Assembly: GCA_905221605.1 (NCBI GenBank)
Contig: CAJNDS010002626.1
Location: 210,315 to 274,314 of the forward strand
DNA from: Symbiodinium natans
Lineage: Eukaryota; Sar; Dinophyceae; Suessiales; Symbiodiniaceae
Direction of reading: 5' to 3'
Length of the DNA stretch: 64,000 bases
Below, one piece after another: positions 23,561 to 32,762 of the stretch. The position numbers and the translations under genes were made by a program. The notes beneath the pieces were generated by a model that was not told where the DNA came from, ran no database searches, and was given only the letters and a program-made list of their open reading frames with translations. The first letter of the stretch is position 1. Every line of letters begins with the position of its first letter.

Positions 23561-24064
23561 TCAGGGTCCACGTCGCGCACCTCCCCGCCTCGAGGGGCTC
23601 GAAACCCTCGCACTGCCCGCAGATGCAGTAGTCCGGATACGCCTGCCCCCGCTGCCCTCTTCCAGCAGCCTCAGGATCGTGCTGTTGGTGTCTCTGTCTC
23701 TGGGGTCTCGGTCCCGTGCCAGATGAACCGCAGTCTTGCCCTTCATGTCGGCCAGGCTTGCGTCCGCTGCCTTGTCCAACAGCAGGTGAACAAGGGCCGG
23801 GTGGCCTTGCAAGGTGGCCAAGTGCAGCGGGGATTGCCCGCAACTGTTCGATAGGTTTACCTCAGCTTTCGCCTCCAGCAGCAACAGCGCGACGCCTTCT
23901 TGACCCGCCCAGCACGCCTCGTGCAAAAGCACATTCGGATCGAAAGGGTGTTCCAGCATCTTTTCCACTTCCAGCACGTTGCCCGTCCGCGCTGCAATCT
24001 TCAAATCGAGCTCTTGCTGTTGGTCCAGACTGCAGAAGGAAAGCACCACAAGCTGAACATCCAT
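23561..24064 (-). CDS. Ankyrin-repeat protein, first exon
   Basis: The start chosen is the ATG at 24064, giving MDVQLVVLSFCSLDQQQEL. Three ankyrin-type repeats follow: DLKIAARTGNVLEVEKMLEH, then LLHEACWAGQEGVALLLLEA, then SPLHLATLQGHPALVHLLLD, with the TPLH-like turn and helix pairs clear. A fourth, worn repeat is KGKTAVHLARDRD. After about residue 150 the frame becomes Arg/Ser/Gly-rich (GSARVSSPSRRGGARRGP), which probably marks read-through into an intron, so the 3' end is not the true end. Ankyrin repeats mediate protein binding; no effector domain is visible here. Confidence 0.75.
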   Translation of the reverse strand: MDVQLVVLSFCSLDQQQELDLKIAARTGNVLEVEKMLEHPFDPNVLLHEACWAGQEGVALLLLEAKAEVNLSNSCGQSPLHLATLQGHPALVHLLLDKAADASLADMKGKTAVHLARDRDPRDRDTNSTILRLLEEGSGGRRIRTTASAGSARVSSPSRRGGARRGP

Positions 24065-24099
24065 GGCGGCATCTAGCGCGGCCTTAGTCACAAAGCAGC

Positions 24100-25330
24100 G
24101 TGAAACGAATCATGGCATCCAGTCATCCATACCGATGCCCTTCAGCCTTGACGCTGTATGTACTGATGAAAGTTGTGCTTTGTCCCCTGTGCGACAAACA
24201 AAACACTTCTGAGCTCTGGGCGTCGTCGTCCAGCGGCACGCCACCACACAGGAGCCGCTGCCTGAACCGAGGCACCCCGCAGAGCTCGCACAAGCGCTGC
24301 TTCAGCTTCCTCGCCTGGGGGGTTTAAAAAACGGTTTTGGGCTTAGATCGTGTTCTGTGGGTTAAACCTTTGGTCTTCGGGCTCTGATCCCTCCTAAACC
24401 CTTCCCTGAAGATGCAGACAGACGAAAAGCAGTACTCTGCATCAAGACCTATCCAGCCCTCAGGAGGTTCCAGAAGGGTAGTGGGGTTTCAGAGTTTAGC
24501 ATGGAAACGCCATGGCAACCCCCCCCCTCATAAGGAACTCGCTCTCAAGAAGCTGTGCCCTTTGCGCGCATGGTTTGTTTCATCTTTAAGCCTGGACTCT
24601 GCCTGCTGCTTGCTGGCATTATGTTTGTCTTTTTGTTTGTTTGAATGTAACAATGCGAAAATGAAATCTGGCGAAACGTGCTAGATGAACACCAAACTCC
24701 GAGTGAAACAAAGTCTTGTGAGAGAAAAAATGCCGGGTGGCGGTCCGCAGCTCCTTCACGGAAATCGTGGCCAGCTCATCGCCCGAAGCTGCGCCATGAA
24801 CATGCAGCATCGGAAAAATCACATTTGGTGGAGATCACTGTGCAACCATGAATCGGGAATGCTCCCCTCCCAGCTGTGTTATGCAGTGGAATATATTGGA
24901 GGAATAAGAGAACTTGCAGAAGTGCACTTGACCGTACTTGACCTGCAAGCTTCAGGCAAAGATGCTGCGGAGGGGAGTGACTTGCCGCAAGCCTGTGTTA
25001 TCAGCATGCTGCGCGAAGCACAGGCAACCCCACGACACATCTGCTTGGCTCAAGGCTTTTTTAAGTCTCGCGGACACAGTGCTGGAACGCCTCGCGGGCT
25101 GGGCAGCATGCGGGCGCGCTTCCTGCCACTACATTCAACGATGGGCCACACGTCTCCCTGCCAAACTCTAAGGATGTGACTGTTTTGGCATAAGCGGGTG
25201 TGATTGAACCAAAAAGTCTGCCATTTGGGTTTGGAAGGGAGCTGGACTATCATTTGCTGGACAGCGAGAGTATTGTACTCCTTCCTGTCCACAAAAACGG
25301 CCAAAGCCAGTCAGCAGGGTTTGCCCAACA
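24100..25330. other. No gene recognised
   Basis: Apart from a few TTTAGGG-like words and poly-C (24520), nothing is recognised. A plus frame at 24685-25179 is long (164 codons) but lacks motifs. A 10-base match to a dinoflagellate leader tail (TTGGCTCAAG near 25046) is too short to use. Confidence 0.35.
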
Positions 25331-25331
25331 T

Positions 25332-25787
25332 TTACACTCCGTCGGCTGCCAATGGCTTTTCCCCCGCCCGTCCACCAGTCAAAAGGCATGGTGTGTCATT
25401 GGCATGCTTGAGGCTGGCGGCTAACTCTTCGTCCATTAGCTGAAGATGCAATAAAGTGAACTCGTAGTGCTGTGGCCTTTCGGATGAATCTGCGACATTG
25501 AGAATCATACCGATAATGGCGACTGCGTTGAGACCGCCCCAGATGTACAGCAAAGTTTGCTTGATGGGGAATTGGTCTAGCCACAAGAAATAGCCAACTG
25601 TGCCACAAAAGTAGGCACACCGCACAAACGGAACAAAGGAGAGGCGTCGATCACCAACCGCACCTGGGTGAATTCCCGAGAATGCCTCAGGAGCGTGATT
25701 CGGCTTGGTTTTTACTCTGTTGCTGGACTCCGCTTTTGCGCCCTGTAGATTGGCGTCGACTAGAACATACTGGAACTCCAACAACAA
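25332..25787 (-). CDS. Membrane-segment ORF, possible 3' exon of the upstream membrane protein
   Basis: A 151-codon frame with two hydrophobic segments (FVRCAYFCGTVGYFLWL and TLLYIWGGLNAVAIIGMIL) and a polar tail (YEFTLLHLQLMDEELAASLK). It lies on the same strand, about 125 bases downstream of a multi-pass membrane protein that ends without a clear C-terminal domain. The gap is filled by a decamer tandem repeat. It is most simply a 3' exon of that gene, though a separate small membrane protein is possible. Confidence 0.45.
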   Translation of the reverse strand: MLLEFQYVLVDANLQGAKAESSNRVKTKPNHAPEAFSGIHPGAVGDRRLSFVPFVRCAYFCGTVGYFLWLDQFPIKQTLLYIWGGLNAVAIIGMILNVADSSERPQHYEFTLLHLQLMDEELAASLKHANDTPCLLTGGRAGEKPLAADGV

Positions 25788-25840
25788 TTGTTTTGATTAC
25801 TCGGCAGGTGCTCGCTGTTTGACTCTCATTGCTTGGGCCT

Positions 25841-25900
25841 GAGACATCCTGTGACATCCTGAGACATCCTGAGACATCCTGAGACATCCTGAGACATACT
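25841..25900. repeat. Decamer tandem repeat (GAGACATCCT)x6
   Basis: Six head-to-tail 10-bp units with two single-base variants (GTGACATCCT in unit 2, GAGACATACT in unit 6). It lies between the two membrane-protein frames and is probably intronic or intergenic. Confidence 0.95.
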
Positions 25901-25912
25901 ATGGCCCGACAT

Positions 25913-27409
25913 CTATGCTGAGGTCCGCACTGCTGGATCAAGAACGCATCCGTTCACGGCCACTGTGAGTAGTTCAGGTTGCAAAGAGCAATGCCACAAA
26001 GACTCGCGCTCCTCCCGCACAAACTTCAAGACGACCATTAAACCTAAGAAAAAGCCGGCGGACAGCACCACGAACCCGGTGGAAAGCAGGGTCTCTGCCA
26101 CATCCGTAAGCTGATTCGGCTCCGCCCGTTTGAGGCTCACCAGCATCACCCAGTCCAACACCAATGTGACGAACTGAACCACGACCTGGCACATGTGAGT
26201 GGGTTCAGGACACATCTCGTCCCTTTTCTCCTGACGCTTCACGTGGGCTATGACGTCGCCTGACACGGCCCCGCTTCCTGCGAAGATGATGCTGTTCAAC
26301 ACGTCTGACATCAACTTGAAGAGCAACATGATGCACTTCGTGACCATGTTGATCACAACCCATGGGGACCTGGAGTTGAGGGCCACGAGCCCAATGATGA
26401 ATTGTGGAACGTCTTCCATCAATTGGGCTGCAACTCCGAACGGCTTCAAATCGGTGGAGGCCTTCTGCACACTGAGCCGCATTTCTGGCGCCCAAGGAGA
26501 CATAACAAGCATGGTATGCAACACCTCCGGGTTCGTGCACGCCAGCAAGCGGTAGAGGCGCAAGCGGAGCTTCCCAACACCGCTGGACGTCCTGGCTACT
26601 TCCAGGATGTCGGGGTTGCGGGCAAACCACATTTGGCACAACAGGAAGTTCATGGCAAATGAGATGCCAAGGATGAAAGCTGCTACAATGCCCACCTTTT
26701 CGTAGAATCCATGGCCGTTGTGGCACAAGCTTGCTGATTGGAGCACGTCCGCCACGAAGTCCCACATGCAGAGTAGCATGATCCCAATGTGTTTCACGAC
26801 GGTGCATGTTTCCATCCGTGTTTCGGCGCCGGTTTGTTTCATGCTGTTTGCAGCTTCTTGAACTTGTCGTCGGAGGTGCTGCGCCGCCTCCTCTTCCTTT
26901 GCTTTTCTTGCCGCCGCAGCCTCCTCTTTCTTGCGACGCTCTTCTTCTTCCTTCGCTTTCTTTGCCGCCGCAGCCTCCTCTTTCTTGCGACGCTCTTCTT
27001 CTTCCTTCGCTTTCTTTGCCGCCTCAGCTGTGGCGGCCTCCTGTTTCTCGGCAAGTGTGGAAGGCATCAATTGTCGCCATAGCCGCACAACCACAAGGCT
27101 ACTGATGATGAAAAAAGCAATAAAATCACCGGAGCGGTTGTGATGAGGGCAGACATGACCTTGCGCCACAGCCACAAGAACTTCGGGAATGAGCACGAGT
27201 GCGTACATGGTGAGAAAGGACCGCGCTGGGCGCAAAATGAGACTTCCCCCGCTCTTTTCGAACCAACCAGCCATCCACATCTTGTCGATCATATTCGATA
27301 CGCCTAACCGAAAGAAGAAGAGGAAGAGCAAGACCATGCAGATCACTGTCAAGAACGGAGGTAGGAGCACATCAAAAAGGCCAAGCTCTCGATCCGCAGG
27401 TACAACCAA
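25913..27409 (-). CDS. Multi-pass membrane protein with cytosolic coiled coil
   Basis: A 498-codon frame that opens without an ATG (the first codons read TTG GTT GTA), so it is probably an internal exon with more coding upstream. Hydrophobic segments lie near residues 14-34, 62-85 and 92-110. A charged coiled coil follows at about 118-195, built from an 18-residue unit (KKAKEEEERRKKEEAAA) whose 54-bp DNA is repeated. Further segments lie near 207-225, 238-262, 345-375 and 440-480. The phrase MEDVPQFIIGLVAL resembles the EDxPQ motif of XK-like and related eukaryotic membrane proteins, but that is only a hint. No transporter or channel signature is firm. Function unknown. Confidence 0.65.
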   Translation of the reverse strand: MVVPADRELGLFDVLLPPFLTVICMVLLFLFFFRLGVSNMIDKMWMAGWFEKSGGSLILRPARSFLTMYALVLIPEVLVAVAQGHVCPHHNRSGDFIAFFIISSLVVVRLWRQLMPSTLAEKQEAATAEAAKKAKEEEERRKKEEAAAAKKAKEEEERRKKEEAAAARKAKEEEAAQHLRRQVQEAANSMKQTGAETRMETCTVVKHIGIMLLCMWDFVADVLQSASLCHNGHGFYEKVGIVAAFILGISFAMNFLLCQMWFARNPDILEVARTSSGVGKLRLRLYRLLACTNPEVLHTMLVMSPWAPEMRLSVQKASTDLKPFGVAAQLMEDVPQFIIGLVALNSRSPWVVINMVTKCIMLLFKLMSDVLNSIIFAGSGAVSGDVIAHVKRQEKRDEMCPEPTHMCQVVVQFVTLVLDWVMLVSLKRAEPNQLTDVAETLLSTGFVVLSAGFFLGLMVVLKFVREERESLWHCSLQPELLTVAVNGCVLDPAVRTSA

Positions 27410-27439
27410 GGCCGCTGGGATCCTCGGCTGATCTTTCTA

Positions 27440-28020
27440 AGAGCTTCCCCCCCTTCTACCAATTACGCAGACATTGGTTGAGGATCATGCTTAATACTGT
27501 GTTGAAGATATGTGCTCAGCACACAAACTTCAGGATGCAGGTGCCGCAGGTTTTGCAGGTTACCAAGTTCGAGGCTCGTGTGTATGCCAAACGTGTCCTG
27601 AGATTCAAGTACTACACAGCAATCCGCATAGCAATGCGAGCAAAGAGCATGCTGACCATCGCCACCACAACTTCCAGCAAATATTCCAAAAAAACGGTGC
27701 ACGATACACACATGGCTGCTTGCGAAGAACCCGCTGGCCCTTGACGGCTGTCAATTTTGGGTTTGCCAAAGCTTGGTCCGATACTGTAAGGCAAGTTCAC
27801 CTGCAAGCAAATCGTTGCCTGGTTTGCCACGTTGTTCATTGTTGTTTCCTCGAGTTTTTGTCTGCCAGATCCGCCTTTGCCAGCTACCGCTGCCTCCTGT
27901 GTTTTTTCCGTGCCTTTCTACGTCAGCATTCAGGAGTCTGCGGTCAGCCTACTGGGGTGCGAGGCGCTCATGAGGGCATGGCTTGGCGCAGTCCATCAGG
28001 CACCAGCTGCCACGATGGCG
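27440..28020. other. No gene recognised
   Basis: AT-richer DNA between the membrane gene and the GC-rich LINE relic. Frames on both strands are without motifs. Confidence 0.4.
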
Positions 28021-28024
28021 TGCC

Positions 28025-28496
28025 TCATGCAGGTGGCCCTTCACCCAACTCGGCTGCTGGGGGCAGCTCGCGGAGTGTGGCGGCCTGGGCGCGCTGGGCC
28101 GCGACGGCGAGCAGTCCGGACCAGCGGGCAACCGAGACGTGATGGCGGTGCGTCGCAGGTGGGCCGAGACCGAAGCGCCTCGATGACGGGCGAGGGGGCG
28201 CAGGAGCTGCACTGCTTCGGTGCCGAACCTGCCGCCAGTCTCGACGCCGACCAGCGGCGGGACCAGCCCGCAGCGGCCGCGAGGCGGAGAGCGGGCGGCG
28301 CACCGCGACGAGACGCGCGCAAGAGGTGGTGCACGAAGCGGCCAGCCCCGCCCTTTTCCAGCTGTCCTCGCGATCCCAGTACCAAACCACGTGTGGGGTG
28401 CGCAGTCCGAGCGGGGCAAGCGCTGCGCGGGCGTGGCCAGTCCAGGCTTGTCAGCGACCTCTTGGCTGACTCGGCCGAGGCGCCACCGTGAGCCAA
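28025..28496 (-). pseudogene. LINE-type retrotransposon C-terminal relic
   Basis: GC-rich DNA. In two minus frames it reads VETGGRFGTEAVQLLRPLAR (about 28170-28250) and then RWSGLLAVAAQRAQAATLRE (about 28040-28130), which match in style the C-terminal tail after the Cys/His motif of dinoflagellate LINE reverse transcriptases. The two pieces are in different frames, so it is decayed. It may be the end of the relic at 29703-31455, separated by a satellite and about 700 bases of other DNA, or a separate copy. Confidence 0.5.
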
Positions 28497-28976
28497 GGCA
28501 GCGACGCGGCTGGGCGTTGCCTCCTCCGGTGCTGTCGGGGGCTGTGCTCCGGAGATGTGCCCAGCGTGTCCGTCACCGCGGCGTCAGTGTTGGAACTATG
28601 GCCCTCCTCCCGGACCGTCGGGCGAGCTGGGGCCAGCTGCATCTGGGCGAGGGCATGAAGCGCTCTCTCCCGACGTTGCGCCGAGTCGCCAGCCGTTTTC
28701 TTCTAAGCCATGCTCACCTGCACTTGTTCTCGCACCGAGCTCGGTTGTGTTGTGTCTTTCTGCTGCAAACCGAAAAAAACTTCTCATCGTGGCAGGCTTT
28801 TGGCATAGTCCGTGATGTAGCCATCCTGGCAAACAAACACTTGTGCATCCTCTGCATCAAGAATGGCGTCGCCAACATAGCACGGCACAGCCACATCGTC
28901 ACTTGTGTTAGCCACGGCAACAAAGGGTCTGGCAGCCTGAATTTGCTATGTTTGCCGACGAAGGCCCAAACACACC

Positions 28977-29456
28977 AAGTTTAGGATCCTAAACTTAAAT
29001 TGCCAACCTCGGCTTTTAAGTTTTTGATCCGGAACTTAAATCCCCAACCCCGGTTTTTAAGTTTAGGATCCTAAACATAAATCCCCAACCCCGGTTTTTA
29101 AGTTTAGGATCCTAAACATATATCCCCAACCCCGGTTTTGAAGCTTAGGATCCTAAACTTAAATTCCAAACCCGGTTTTTAAGTTTAGGATCCTAAACTT
29201 AAATCCCCAACCCCGGTTTTGAAGTTTAGGATCCTAAACTTAAATCCCCAACCCCGGTTTTTAAGTTTCGGTTCCTAAACTTAGATCCCCAACCCCGGTT
29301 TTTAAGTTTCGGATCCTAAACTTAAATCCCCAGCCCCGGTTTTGACGTTTAGGATCCCAAACTCAAATTCCAAACCCCTGTTTTTAAGTTTAGGATCCTA
29401 AACTTAAATTCCAAACCCCGGTTTTTAAGTTTAGGATCCTAAACTTAAATTCCAAA
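28977..29456. repeat. 41-bp palindrome-bearing satellite, about 11-12 units
   Basis: Head-to-tail units of about 41 bp. Each holds the perfect palindrome AAGTTTAGGATCCTAAACTT followed by AAATCCCCAACCCCGGTTTT. Variants include GGATCC to GGTTCC, a CCAAACCC shortening and CATAAA for CTTAAA. The palindrome core is a telomere-like TTTAGG / CCTAAA pair head to head around ATCC or GATC. It lies between two LINE relic pieces. Confidence 0.95.
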
Positions 29457-29702
29457 CGCGAGTCTGGGACCCTTTTTGCAGCCGGACTGAGGGCGTTGCC
29501 GGAATACTGCTTATCCCACTTCGCTCCATCTCATGATATTCACAAGCGGCCCCACTACCGCCCTTGCCCTCCCCAGCGCCGTTGAGCCGACCGCCTGCTG
29601 GCATGCGACGGACAGGGCGCTCCACCACCTGCGTGCCCAGGCGACGCCGGCAGCCGCGCGCAGAGGTGCCGGGGCGCGGCAGGCCCGCAAGCGGACCAGG
29701 CG

Positions 29703-31455
29703 TCACACCACTGACGCAGCTTCGGCGTCCCCCACCTCACAACCCAGCACGCAGAGCTGTTGCGCCCCCCCCTGTGCGAGCTCGGGGTAGGTGGCCCGCT
29801 TACGCCGCTCGGCCGTGCACGGCCCCGTCATGGTCTGCGGCTCCGCAGTGGGCGTGCCATCCCTCGCCAGCGGCGAGACGAGTGTGGCGTCGCAGCATAA
29901 CGCCCCTCCCAACGGGGTCGCCCCGTAGATGACGAGCTTCAAGCGGCGACGGTTCCCCGGGGGTACTCCAGGCGCGGTCGTATGGGCCAGCCATTGCTGC
30001 GGCACCACTTGGCCCTCTGGCCCAACAGCCTCGCGCGCGACGTGCACCCAGGCGCGCTCGACGACCCCGGCAAGGCGCGCGAGCAGGCCCGTGCGGGGGC
30101 AAGCCAAGGCATGGTCGCCGTGCTCATCGACAACGCGGCCACACCCCGGGTGGATTGCCCGCCAGCCCCACCGCAACGCCGCGCGGCCAGCGGAAGCGGC
30201 AGGCGGAGGCGTCGCCTCAATGCGATCTGCATCATCTCCGGGGAGAGCGTCGTGTGGGGGTCGCTTGGGATGGCCGTAAGCCATGCGCCGGCGTGGGGCC
30301 CAGCGTGTGAACGCACAAGAGCGCGAACACGCGGTCGCGGAAAAAACGGTTCCGAGTACGCGGCGTGAAACTGCCATCCATGCACCCGCCCGCCAGGATC
30401 AGTGGCGTCGGGCTCGGGTCCTGGCGGTCTCGCCCCCCTAGCAACCCGCGACCAGGTCGGCACATCGATTGAGGAGTAGCTGCCGACCAGCCTCGGCGGC
30501 TCGCAGGCACGCTGGGCCAATGCCATCCTGGAGAGCCGCGACCGCCCATGCGGCAAACCTGGGGCAGCGGGCCTCGAAGACGGCGAGCGAGTCAGCCCAC
30601 GCAGCCCAGTAAGCTGCGGGGGCTGCGCGTGTTGCCTGAGTGAGACCCAGACCTCCTAAGCTTGCGGGCAACAGTGCGATGGCACGTGCCGGGCACTCCG
30701 CGTCCTCGGCCGGCTCACCAAGACAAGCCTGCAACGTGCCCCACACAGCCGCATCGTGCGCCGCAGCGTACGGCTTGATCAGCTCGGGCGGCACAGTCGC
30801 AGGGCGTGGTTGGCGCGCGGCGAGGCGCAGTACGCCAGGCGCAACCACGCGCAGTGCAAGTCGGGCAGTAGGGGGAGCTGCCGCGATCCCGCCCCCACGC
30901 CTCTATGAACTGGGGTGTCCCCATGAGGCCGCCCAATGCAACTATGCCGCGTTCGAGCAGCGGCTTGTCCCCGCGCCACACATCCTCGCCGAGGTCGCGA
31001 ACCCCGGCGGCGCTGGTGCCCCGGAGAAGTTGAACACGCGAGTCTTGCCCAAGTTGGCCGCGATCCCGGTGTGGGCCTCAACAGACGTCGTTGCCGTATC
31101 GAAGGCTGCACGGGACCGTGTTGGGCACGGGAGCACGAGGTAGAGGTCATATCCAAAAACGCCAGGAGTTCCTCACCATCCTGAGGCCTCTGTGCTGCAG
31201 CCCCGCAGGTTGTCCCAAGGCGAAGAGCGCGGGGGCCAATGGATCCCCTTGCTCGCATCCCTCGCCCTGGAAGATGCTATGGCCCTCGCCGCTCTCGTCC
31301 CACCAAAGGTACTCCGAGGCCTGACCGGGCGGGCGCGACTTCATGGAGATGCAGCAGCCTCGCCTCCTCAAGCATGCATGGGTGCCCAATAGGGATGCCA
31401 CTTGGATGCCACGGGTGACGAATCCGCGCTCGGCATAGCAGTGTCGCCACACCAC
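29703..31455 (-). pseudogene. LINE-type (non-LTR) reverse transcriptase relic, frame-broken
   Basis: Read 5' to 3' on the minus strand: EYLWWDESGEGHSIF then QGEGCEQGDPLAPALFALG (about 31212-31330), the LINE RT motif before the catalytic box. Next comes EELLAFLD at about 31165, where the frame breaks; the continuation DLYLVLPCP lies in another frame. Then SVEAHTGIAANLGKTRVFNF, a helical block AAYWAAWADSLAVFEARCPR, and the C-terminal Cys/His motif CGRVVDEHGDHALAC (about 30101-30150). It ends TLVSPLARDGT and ATYPELAQGGAQ. At least three frame changes and no N-terminal RT are seen, so it cannot be active. Base composition is much richer in GC than the flanks. Confidence 0.75.
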
Positions 31456-31746
31456 ACGCCTTCTGTGAGCTCGGTGATAGGGGGGGGGGGGGGCAGGCCC
31501 CCAAAAGCGGTCGTAGATGCGAGTCTTTCACGAGGCGGCCCGCAACGCCATCGCGCGGCTCGATGGAGGAGTGACGGAGTCAAGTGCCTCTGTCTGCCCG
31601 CGGCAACGAGAGCGTCGTGCTGACTCAGGCACACGCAATGTAACATGCCGGGCCAGGCATTGCCCTGTTCGGGGTGGTGAGGAGGAGGGGCCACGGCCCG
31701 TGGCTACTTCAGCAGTCGTCCAACAGCACTTCATAGCGCCCGCACG

Positions 31747-32762
31747 TTGGGCCAGACAGCCCGGCACCGGCGCCACGTCTCGTGGTCCAGAATCTTTGCG
31801 CTACGGCGGTGTCGCGCGCGTATGACTGCCATCCAGAAGCCTGGAGGCGGGGTCCGTGGCATCGCCACTGGCGACATGTTTCGGCGGCTTGTTTCCCGCA
31901 CGTTGGCCGCCCCCCGCGCTGCCACATTCGATGAGGCGACCCGACCATTCCAATATGCCTTGAGCACTAGCGCGGGCATGGACGCTCTTACAGCGAAGCT
32001 GCGGGCCGCTCTCGAATGCGACCCTCAGACCACCGTCGTCTCGGTAGACGGTCGCAGCGCGTACGACAGCATTTCCCGCGCTGTTTTTTTGCACAAAAGG
32101 CTGCCCGAGCTCCAATGCGCATGGCTCTTTCTCGCTGTGTGCGCGTCGCCCGCGCTGATCCCTTGCTGCACAGGGATTCCCCCGCCCGAACTCTCAGCCA
32201 GTTATGCGCGAGGCCACGACGAAGCCTTCTCGCGCTGTGGGGCGAACGGGACGACGCCAATCACGAGGTCGCCGCAACTCGCCGCCTGCCACTGTTGCAC
32301 ACGCGTTTTGCGGACTCGGCTTGCAGCTGGGCGGCTTGGGCCGACGCCCTGCCAGTTCTGCGTGCCTGGCATCCAGATGCCGCCGCCAGGTGTCTCGCTG
32401 AGCTGATCGTTTGTTTGCGCACAGCTCCGGAGGCAGCCGACCCTCGCGATCTGCCTGAACTTGGCGAGTGTGCCAAGGCTGGTAGCATCACGGTTCCCGC
32501 GCTTGCTCTACCCATTTCCACGAGACTGCTGCCTGCTTTGCAGTCGCCCACTCAGGCCATGCTGCGTTCGCAGTCAAGGCCATGTCAGGCGTGCCGTCAC
32601 ATCCCCGCGAGGCTGGAGCGGCTGGAGCCGCCCTGCCGCCCGACCGCATGCTCAAAACCATGCGACGACGGCTGCGGCTTCTCCTTCCAGTGTGGCGCGC
32701 ACGGACCTGGTTGCGGTGCTGCTGTCGATGAGCACGGCGACCACCAGGAGTTGTGCCACTAA
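31747..32762 (+). pseudogene. LINE-type reverse transcriptase relic, internally deleted
   Basis: Opposite in orientation to the relic on its left. It opens with IQKPGGGVRGIATGDMFRRL, FDEATRPFQYALSTSAGMDA and TTVVSVDGRSAYDSISRAVF (about 31825-32092), which are RT motifs 1-3 with the first catalytic Asp. The middle of the RT, including the GEGCEQGDP and xxDD boxes, is missing. Coding resumes in another frame with CSWAAWADALPVLRAWHPDA and ends at VDEHGDHQELCH, the Cys/His tail. It is the same family as the minus relic, whose AAYWAAWADSLAVFEARCP segment is homologous. The two relics abut head to head around 31500-31740. Confidence 0.7.

Noticed and set aside
25046-25055. TTGGCTCAAG as a spliced-leader relic
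   Set aside because: A 10-base match is too likely by chance, and no gene follows on that strand.
26789-27105. Plus-strand Leu/Phe-rich ORFs
   Set aside because: Antisense of the Glu/Lys coiled-coil repeat.
28220-28984. Plus-strand ORFs of 200-250 codons
   Set aside because: GC-rich DNA antisense to LINE tail motifs; composition explains the open frames.
28977-29456. CRISPR-like array
   Set aside because: Units of 41 bp are contiguous with no unique spacers, so it is a satellite.
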